A DNA stretch of 6,995 bases, from contig JAICUV010000181.1 in assembly GCA_025935655.1 (NCBI GenBank), forward strand, positions 1-6,995. Reading direction: 5' to 3'. The DNA comes from Chloroflexota bacterium (GTDB lineage: Bacteria; Chloroflexota; Limnocylindria; Limnocylindrales; CSP1-4). The translations under genes were made by a program, and so were the position numbers. Below, piece by piece: positions 1 through 5,900 of this stretch (position 1 is its first letter; each line of letters opens with the position of its first letter). Under the pieces are notes generated by a model, which worked only from the letters and a program-made list of their open reading frames with translations, was not told the origin of the DNA and searched no databases.

Positions 1-230
1 GCTCCCGCGCCCTGGGGCCCCGCCGCGACGCGGATCACGAGCTGGTCCGTGTCCGGCTCGTGGAGCGCGATCGAGGCGGCCTCCGCCCCGAAGACGATGA
101 CCGCGGCCTCCGTGATCGACCGCAACAGCGCCTGTCCGCTCTGCGGCTCGAGGCGGGCGGCCACGGCGGCGCGTGCCGCGACGGCCTCGAGCGCCGCGAT
201 GACGGCGGGCTCGTCGTGGGAGTCGGTCAT
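1..230 (-). CDS. GAF-domain protein, N-terminal part (runs off the left edge)
   Basis: The reverse strand reads openly from an ATG at 230 to the window edge, giving 76 residues. Residues about 1-30 form an Ala/Glu-rich amphipathic helix. The stretch from residue 34 resembles the start of a GAF sensor domain: a helix around LLRSITEAAVIVFGAEAAS, then a strand-turn-strand (SIALHEPDTDQLVIRVAAG). GAF domains bind small ligands, including cyclic nucleotides, haem or chromophores, and usually sit in front of an output domain; any such output lies outside the window. The start is supported by AGGAGG seven bases upstream (238-243) and by the four-base ATGA overlap with the stop of the Crp-family gene, which indicates one operon and likely translational coupling. 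The family call is by pattern; ligand and output are unknown. Confidence 0.7.
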   Translation of the reverse strand, partial: MTDSHDEPAVIAALEAVAARAAVAARLEPQSGQALLRSITEAAVIVFGAEAASIALHEPDTDQLVIRVAAGPQGAG

Positions 231-928
231 CGGCGTGCCTCCTGGGTGAGCCGCCCGGCGTCCGGGACGACGAGGGTGTCGCGCTCGAAGCGGATGAGGC
301 CCCGCGCGACGAAGTCGGCGAGCAGCCGGTTCACGGACTCGCGTGACCCGCCGACCATGCCGGCCAGCTCGGCCTGCGTGAATGGCCAGTCGAGCCGGAC
401 CTCGGTGCCCGGCAGCGCGTCCGGCGACGCGAGCGCGAGCTCCGCGATCCGCTGCGCGAGCCGCTGGGGGAGATCCAGGAAGTGGAGCGCCTCGACATGA
501 TCGGTCAGCCGGCGCAGCTCGCGCGCCAGGGCGAGCACGAGCGACCGGCGGATGGACGGCTCGCTCTCGAACAGCCGCTCGAAGTCCGCCCGGCCGAGGA
601 CGAGCGTCTCCGTGGGCTCGAGCGCGACGACATCGGCCGAGTGGGGCTGCCCGTCGAGCATCGCCAGCTCCCCGAAGAACTGGCCTCGGCCGAGGGTGGC
701 GAGGATCGCGCCCTCACCCGTGTCGGGCGCGGGGAGGACCACCTTGACGCTGCCGCTCACGACGATGTACAGCGCGTCGCCCGGGTCGCCCTGGTGGAAC
801 ACCGTCTCCTCGCGCTTGAAGCGGCGCAGGCGGAGACAGGCGAGGCAGGCGTCGAGGCCCTGCACGTCGACGTGCTGGAACAGCACGCAGCGCTCGAGCG
901 CCTCACGGGCGAACCCTTCGTCGATCAC
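227..928 (-). CDS. Crp/FNR-family transcriptional regulator with a degenerate cAMP pocket
   Basis: This is a 233-residue regulator of typical family length. Residues about 15-125 form the cyclic-nucleotide-binding beta-roll, with glycine turns (HQGDPGDALYIVVSG, 45-59) and the cassette start FFGEL at 84-88. Residues 126-150 are the dimerisation helix. Residues 154-222 are a winged helix with recognition helix SRESVNRLL (195-203). Arg196, Glu197 and Arg201 match E. coli CRP Arg180, Glu181 and Arg185, the residues that read TGTGA half-sites. The cyclic-phosphate arginine (CRP Arg82) is His96 here, and CRP Thr127/Ser128 align with Leu141/Thr142, so canonical cAMP binding is doubtful. No Cys cluster of the FNR type is visible. 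The GTG at 928 was chosen because GGGAGG lies four bases upstream and family homology starts there; extension to 1216 would run through the divergent promoter region. It is co-transcribed with the GAF gene and divergent from the MFS gene. Confidence 0.9.
   Translation of the reverse strand: MIDEGFAREALERCVLFQHVDVQGLDACLACLRLRRFKREETVFHQGDPGDALYIVVSGSVKVVLPAPDTGEGAILATLGRGQFFGELAMLDGQPHSADVVALEPTETLVLGRADFERLFESEPSIRRSLVLALARELRRLTDHVEALHFLDLPQRLAQRIAELALASPDALPGTEVRLDWPFTQAELAGMVGGSRESVNRLLADFVARGLIRFERDTLVVPDAGRLTQEARR
238..243 (-). promoter_or_regulatory. Ribosome binding site of the GAF gene
   Basis: On the minus strand this reads AGGAGG, seven bases before the ATG at 230. It lies inside the last codons of the Crp-family gene. 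It is a full-strength Shine-Dalgarno match, so the GAF protein probably initiates on its own as well as by coupling. Confidence 0.7.
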
Positions 929-932
929 CGCA

Positions 933-938
933 CCTCCC
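933..938 (-). promoter_or_regulatory. Ribosome binding site setting the Crp-family start
   Basis: The minus strand reads GGGAGG, followed after TGCG by the GTG at 928. This decides the start against longer in-frame alternatives such as the GTG at 955, which has no purine-rich tract at the right distance. Confidence 0.6.
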
Positions 939-957
939 TGTCGCGCAACGGACACGA

Positions 958-963
958 ATGCTA
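958..963 (-). promoter_or_regulatory. Candidate -10 element for the Crp-GAF operon
   Basis: The minus strand reads TAGCAT, fitting the TAnnnT pattern. Transcription would start near 950, giving a leader of roughly 22 bases that contains the GGGAGG ribosome site and ends at the GTG at 928. The hexamer 17 bases upstream (GCGAAG) does not resemble TTGACA, so support is the -10 and its spacing only. Confidence 0.3.
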
Positions 964-976
964 CCCGGACGGACCG

Positions 977-982
977 TACACT
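977..982 (+). promoter_or_regulatory. Candidate -10 element for the MFS gene
   Basis: The plus strand reads TACACT, fitting TAnnnT. Transcription from it would start near 990 and leave a leader of about 95 bases carrying the palindrome at 996-1005. No convincing -35 is present. No better TAnnnT was seen nearer the MFS start. Confidence 0.22.
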
Positions 983-995
983 TCGCCGGAGTCTC

Positions 996-1005
996 CGCAC
1001 GTGCG
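996..1005. promoter_or_regulatory. Palindrome CGCACGTGCG, possible operator
   Basis: This is a perfect 10-bp inverted repeat near the middle of the divergent region, just downstream of the candidate MFS -10 and upstream of the opposite promoter. The core CGCACGTG recurs at 2955-2962 in the only other intergenic gap. It could be an operator for a dimeric regulator, but it is short and GC-rich DNA produces such palindromes by chance. Confidence 0.25.
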
Positions 1006-1075
1006 TCCCGCAGGTCCGCGTTCGTCGTGACGGGATCAGCGATCGGGTGCTGCTCGGGAGGCGGCATCCGTGACG

Positions 1076-1081
1076 AGGAGG
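1076..1081 (+). promoter_or_regulatory. Ribosome binding site setting the MFS start
   Basis: AGGAGG lies four bases before the GTG at 1086. It supports GTG as the true start, giving a short hydrophilic N terminus before the first membrane helix. Confidence 0.65.
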
Positions 1082-1085
1082 GTCC

Positions 1086-2918
1086 GTGAGCCAGGGACAG
1101 GCCGTCGCCAAGGTCTCGCCGACGGCGGTGTTCCGCAAGCGCGATTTCGTGCTCATGTGGGTCGCACAGCTCGTGTCGACCGCCGGCTCCTCGCTCACCG
1201 ACCTCGCGGCGGGCATCTACGTCTACGAGCAGACGGGCTCGGCGTTCCTCGTCGGCGTGACGCTCATGGCGACGGCGGTGCCGTCGCTCATCGTCGGCCT
1301 CATCGCGGGCGTGTTCGTCGACCGCTACGACCGGCGCTCCGTGATGATGGCGTCCAACCTCGGCCAGGCGGTCGTCGTGGCGCTGATCCCGTTCCTCATC
1401 GGCGTCGACACCGCGCTGCTGTTCGTCGCGATCCTCGTCAACGCCGGCATCAAGCAGTTCTTCGACCCGGCCTACGAGGCGCTGATCCCGGAGATCGCCT
1501 CCGACGACGAGCTGACCGCCGCCAACGCGTTCCTCCAGATCGCGTCCTTCGGCTCCACGGCCATCGGGTTCGCCATGGCGGGCCTGCTCGCGTCGGCGTT
1601 CGACATCCGGTGGGCGTTCTGGATCGACTCCCTGACGTTCGTGGTCTCGGCGGGCTGCATCTACCTGCTCAAGGTCCGCTCCAAGCCCGCCGGGGCCGAC
1701 GAGGAGACCTCGATCGGGGTCGTGGTCGCGAACCTCAAGCTGGGCATCGGCGCGATCGTCCACACCCCCATGCTGCGGCGCCTGTTCCTGCTCGGCGCGC
1801 CCGTGTTCTTCGCGTTCGGGCTGTGGAACGTCCTGCTGCTGCCGATGGCCATCAAGGAGCTCGGCGCGACCGAGTTCGAGTACGGGCTGCAGGAGGGCCT
1901 GACCTCGGTCGGGTTCGTCATCGGGTCGTTGTTCATGGCGAAGTACGCCGACCGGCTCCAGACGGGCCTGTGGGTGTTCGTCGGCACCCTGGGCATGGGC
2001 ATCTCGGGTGTGCTCTACGGGCTGTCGCCGACGATCGCGGTCGCGATCGTGTTCGTCATGATCTCGGGCTTCTTCAACTCGCCCTCGGCGGTCGCCCGGC
2101 AGACGCTGCTCCAGCGCAACACCCCGCGCGAGCTCCGGGGCCGCGTGTTCTCCGCGATGTTCGTGATGCGCGACGTGATCTTCCTCGCCGGCATGGCCGG
2201 CGCCGGGCTCGCCGACATCGTCGACGTGCGGGTCCTGATCGTCGCCGCGTCGCTCATCCTGTGCGTCGTGGGCGTCGTCGCGCTGTTCGTCCCGGGCATC
2301 GGACGGCCGGCCGCGGAATGGCTCCGCGGCGCCTCCGCGCTGCGCGCGGCCCGGGCCGGTGGGGTGGTCGCGGAGGGCCTCGCCGCCCGGCCGGCCACGA
2401 TGGGCGACTTCGACATCCTCGTCGGGCGGCTCGCGACGTTCACCCGTCTCAACGCCGCGCAGCGGTCGGCGCTCATCGCCCACGCGACCGTGCGCGACGT
2501 CCCCGAGGGCTCGCGGGTCATCACCCAGGGCGACGCGGCGACGTCCGCGTACTTCATCCTCGACGGCGAGGCGGCGGCCGGCATCCCGGAGCCCGACGGC
2601 GGCTACCGCGGCCTGTCGACGATGGGCGCGGGCGACTTCTTCGGCGAGATCGGCGCCCTGACCGGGAGCACCCGCACCGCGGACGTGGTGGTCACCCGGC
2701 CGACGACGCTGATGGAGGTCCCGGCCGATGCGCTGCGCGCCGTGATGGAGGTCCCGGAGGTCAACAAGCTGCTGCTGTCCACCCTGACGGAGCGGCTGCT
2801 GCGCACCAACCAGCCGGACCTGCCGCGCCTCGCCTCGATGGACCAGGGTGCCCTGCGCGACCTGCGCACGAAGGCGCCGACGGTCGAGGCGCTGCCGAAG
2901 GCGTACGGCGAGGCCTGA
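1086..2918 (+). CDS. MFS transporter with C-terminal cyclic-nucleotide-binding domain
   Basis: This is a 610-residue fusion. Residues about 20-405 form an MFS permease with about 12 membrane helices. The MFS motif A loop after helix 2 is present as GVFVDRYDRR (75-84; Asp79, Arg80, Arg83, Arg84). The N-terminal half resembles macrolide/enterobactin-type exporters of the MFS_3 kind, so export is more likely than import, but the substrate cannot be read from sequence. An Arg/Ala-rich linker (about 406-438) leads to a cyclic-nucleotide-binding domain at about 447-565. Its cassette is FFGEIGALTGSTRTADV (518-534), with Gly520, Glu521 and the phosphate-binding Arg530 at canonical spacing, so cNMP binding looks feasible. 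A short tail follows. An ordinary MFS protein ends near residue 400, so the extra 200 residues are a genuine added domain in continuous frame. The gene lies 79 bases before the cyclase gene on the same strand, which suggests the bound ligand is made next door. Confidence 0.93.
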   Translation: MSQGQAVAKVSPTAVFRKRDFVLMWVAQLVSTAGSSLTDLAAGIYVYEQTGSAFLVGVTLMATAVPSLIVGLIAGVFVDRYDRRSVMMASNLGQAVVVALIPFLIGVDTALLFVAILVNAGIKQFFDPAYEALIPEIASDDELTAANAFLQIASFGSTAIGFAMAGLLASAFDIRWAFWIDSLTFVVSAGCIYLLKVRSKPAGADEETSIGVVVANLKLGIGAIVHTPMLRRLFLLGAPVFFAFGLWNVLLLPMAIKELGATEFEYGLQEGLTSVGFVIGSLFMAKYADRLQTGLWVFVGTLGMGISGVLYGLSPTIAVAIVFVMISGFFNSPSAVARQTLLQRNTPRELRGRVFSAMFVMRDVIFLAGMAGAGLADIVDVRVLIVAASLILCVVGVVALFVPGIGRPAAEWLRGASALRAARAGGVVAEGLAARPATMGDFDILVGRLATFTRLNAAQRSALIAHATVRDVPEGSRVITQGDAATSAYFILDGEAAAGIPEPDGGYRGLSTMGAGDFFGEIGALTGSTRTADVVVTRPTTLMEVPADALRAVMEVPEVNKLLLSTLTERLLRTNQPDLPRLASMDQGALRDLRTKAPTVEALPKAYGEA

Positions 2919-2940
2919 GCGACCGGGCACGCCCGACGCG

Positions 2941-2955
2941 GCCCGCAGGGCGGGC
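2941..2955 (+). terminator. Weak hairpin after the MFS gene
   Basis: GCCCGC and GCGGGC form a 6-bp all-GC stem with a 3-base loop, starting 22 bases after the MFS stop. No T-run follows. It may be a U-less terminator or an mRNA end stabiliser, or simply GC-rich chance pairing. Confidence 0.25.
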
Positions 2956-2983
2956 GCACGTGGTGGCGAACGGGCCTGACTCG

Positions 2984-2989
2984 TAGACT
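2984..2989 (+). promoter_or_regulatory. Candidate -10 for a leaderless cyclase transcript
   Basis: TAGACT ends eight bases before the A of the ATG at 2998, the geometry expected when transcription starts on the start codon. The bases between (CCGCAACG) contain no Shine-Dalgarno sequence and none is seen further upstream at usable distance, unlike the other three genes here. The hexamer 17 bases upstream is TGGTGG, not a good -35. Confidence 0.4.
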
Positions 2990-2997
2990 CCGCAACG

Positions 2998-5900
2998 ATG
3001 GACGTCCTGCACTGCCCCGCCTGCGGCGAGGAGAACCCCGCCCGCTTCCGGATGTGCGGCTACTGCGGGACGTCGCTGCTGCTGCCCGTGGTCTCGTCGG
3101 TCCCGTGCCCGGCCTGCGGCGCGGAGAACCCGACAGGGTTCCGGTTCTGCGGGTTCTGCGCCACGCCGCTCGACGGCTCGGCCCACGACCAGGCGGGAGA
3201 GCACGGCGCCTCGGGTCACCCGCTCGCGCCGGTTGGGGCCGTCCCGCCGTGGGCGTGGGCCTATCGATGGGCCCCGTGGGCCCCGCCGCCGTGGGGCTAC
3301 GGCCCGCCCGGGTATCCGCCGCCTGGGGCATATCCGCCATCCGGGTATCCGCCGCAGGCATATCTGCCGCCCGGCTACACCGCCCCCGGCTACCCGCCGC
3401 AGCCGCCATACCCGCAGGGTGGATATCCGCAGCCCGGGTATCCGCCGCCCGTTGCGTATCCGCCGCCCGTTGCGTATCCGCCGCAGGGATACGCCCAGCC
3501 GTACCCGCCCCAGGGCTACGGCGCACCCGGCGCCCCGCCGCCCGGGTACGGCACGCTGCCCGGCGCGTACCCGCCGCAGGGGTATCCGCAGCCGTACGCG
3601 CCGCAGCCCGGCTATCCGCCACAGCCAGGCGGTCCCGGCCCCCAGCCCTACGACCCATACGCGCCGCCCGGGCTTGGCGGCCAGCCGCCCGCCACTCCCG
3701 CGCCGCCGACGGAACCGGCCCGCCCGGTGGACCCTCCGCCTGCCGCCCCCACGTCCACCGACACGGCACCCACGACCGCGCCGGACCCGGGCGCAGGCCC
3801 GGCCGCCGGCGCCGGGACGTCGGAACCGGCGGCCGCCGCCGACCTCGCGCCTGGGCCGACCCACCCGCCCGAGGCACACGCCGCGCCACGAGCCGCCGCC
3901 GACACGGCGTTCCCCGGGTTCGACGACGCGCCACCGCCGCGACCGGCACCGCTTCGCGCCCCCGAGAACGACCCGATGCTCGACGGGGGCGTCGGCGTGG
4001 TGCCCGGACCCGAACCGGCGCAACCGCCGCCCGCGCATCTCCAGCCGCAGCCGGCCTGGGCGAGCACTGCCCCGCCGCCACCCGTTCCGAGCCCGGCAAG
4101 CCCGGCGACCCCGGCCGCGTTCCCGGGCTACGACGCACCGACGGCGGAGGCCGCGCCACGGACCGCGGGACCGCTGCCCTCGTCGGAGGTCCGGAAGATC
4201 GTCACGATCATCTTCTCGGACCTCAAGGGGAGCACCGCGCTCACCGAGCGGATCGACGCCGAGGCGATCAACGAGGTCAAGGAGCGGTACTTCACCTCGA
4301 TGGCCGCGGAGATCACGCGCCACGGCGGCAAGATCGAGAAGTACATCGGGGACGCGATCATGGCCGTCTTCGGCCTCCCGCGGGCCCACGAGGACGACGC
4401 GCTGCGCGCGGTCCGTGCCGCGCACGGCATGACCCAGGCGATGGAACGCCTCAACAAGGACCTCCTGGAGTTCTACGGCGTCGAGATCGCGGCCCGGACC
4501 GGCGTCAACACCGGCGAGGTCGTCGCCAACAGCGACCCCGACGCAGAGCAGCGGCTGGCCACGGGCGACGCGGTCAACGTGGCCGCGCGACTCGAGCAGG
4601 CCGCGCCCGCCAACGAGGTCCTCATCGGCGAGGTCACCTACAGCCTCGTCCGCTCCTACGTCGACGTCGAGGAGGTCGAGCCCCTGGAGCTCAAGGGCAA
4701 GGCCGAGCGGGTCCCCGCATTCAGGCTCCTCAACGTCCGCGACGCCGCTGCCATGGAGGCGCCGGTATCGGCCGTGGGCGCGGTGCTCGTGGGTCGCGAC
4801 GCGCAGCTGGAGCAGCTGCGGGCGGGCCTGCGCGAGGTGGCAAGCCGCGGCGGGGCACGGATCACGACGGTCCTGGGCGAGGCGGGCGTGGGCAAGTCGT
4901 ATCTCGTGGACTCGTTCCAGAACGAGGTGCGGACGGCGACAACGGTGCTGCGCGGCCGCTGCCTCCCGTACGGCGACGGCATCACGTTCTGGCCGCTCGT
5001 GGAGGTCGTCCGCTCCGCGGCCGGCATCGTGGACGACGACACGCCCGCCGCCGCGATCGAGAAGATCGGCGCGACCATGGAGAACGTGGCGGCCGCGCCG
5101 GAGATCCGCGACCGCCTCGCATCCATCGCCGGGCTCTCGTCGACCCGCTTCCCCGTCACCGAGATCTTCTGGGGCGTGCGCAAGTTCCTCGAGGCCCTGT
5201 CGGCCCGCCGACCGGTGGTCGTGTGCATCGAGGACGTGCACAACGCCGAGGAGACCTTCCTCGACCTGCTGGACCACCTCCTGGATGCGACGGCACCGCA
5301 GTCGGCCGTGCTCATCGTCGCGACGGGCCGGCTCGCCATCAGCGAGAAGCGTCCCGCCTGGAGCGCCAAGCCCAGCGTCACGATCATCCCGATGCCGGCC
5401 CTCGACGCCGCCGACACGGAGAAGCTCGTCGAGGTCCTGCTCGACGGCCCCGTGGAGCCGGCGGTCAAGTCCCGGGTCGTGGCGAGCTCCGAGGGGAACC
5501 CCCTGTTCGTCTCGCAGCTCGTCTCGATGCTCGTCGACAAGGGGCTCGTGCACCGGCACGACGACGTGTGGACCGCGTCCGGCGACCTCGCCGCGGCCGC
5601 CGTCCCACCCACGATCCAGGCGCTGCTCGCCGCCCGCCTCGACGACCTGACCCGCGAGGAGCGGGCAGTCATGGAACCGGCGTCGGTCATCGGGCTGGCG
5701 TTCCCGCAGCCGGCGATCGAGGAGCTCGTGCCGGGCGCGCTGCGGCCGTCCGTGCCGTCGCTGCTCCGCGGCCTCAGCCGCAAGCAGTTCATCGACCGTG
5801 ACGCCGCGGGCGTGACCGAGGACGAGGTCTACCGGTTCCGCAACCTCATGATCAAGGACGCGGTCTACGGATCCCTCCTGAAGCGGGCACGCGCCACGAT

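Larger units (their letters stand above)
929..1085. promoter_or_regulatory. Divergent intergenic region between Crp-family and MFS genes
   Basis: This 157-base gap separates two divergent start codons and must hold promoters for both directions. It contains two back-to-back candidate -10 elements, a perfect 10-bp palindrome near its centre, and a ribosome binding site at each end. No TGTGA-N6-TCACA operator of the classical CRP kind was found by eye. The closest string, GTGACGGGATCA at 1027-1038, has a spacer one base too short and an incomplete right half. Regulation of either gene by the divergent regulator is plausible from layout alone. Confidence 0.6.

Noticed and set aside
1024..1040. 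Possible CRP-type operator (GTGACGGGATCA)
   Set aside because: The spacer between half-sites is one base short of the CRP consensus and the right half lacks the CACA end.
929..1216. N-terminal extension of the Crp-family protein to an ATG at 1216
   Set aside because: The extra 96 residues are Arg/Ser-rich without family homology, overlap the start of the MFS gene, and lie upstream of a good ribosome site at 933-938.
903..2930. A 675-codon minus-strand frame opposite the MFS gene
   Set aside because: The composition is Arg/Asp/Glu/His-rich shadow sequence. It also crosses the divergent promoter region and has no family features.
1070..2986. A 638-codon plus-strand frame overlapping the MFS gene
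   Set aside because: It is Arg/Pro/Gly-rich with no domain, in a shifted frame over the MFS-cNMP gene, which has membrane helices and conserved motifs.
3298..3660. Repeat region considered as a CRISPR array or intergenic repeat
   Set aside because: The units are short, irregular multiples of three, in frame with the flanking coding sequence and free of stop codons; it is protein low complexity.
3054..5801. A 915-codon plus-strand frame inside the cyclase gene
   Set aside because: It is a shifted-frame shadow with Arg/Gly/Ala-rich low complexity; all conserved motifs lie in the frame starting at 2998.
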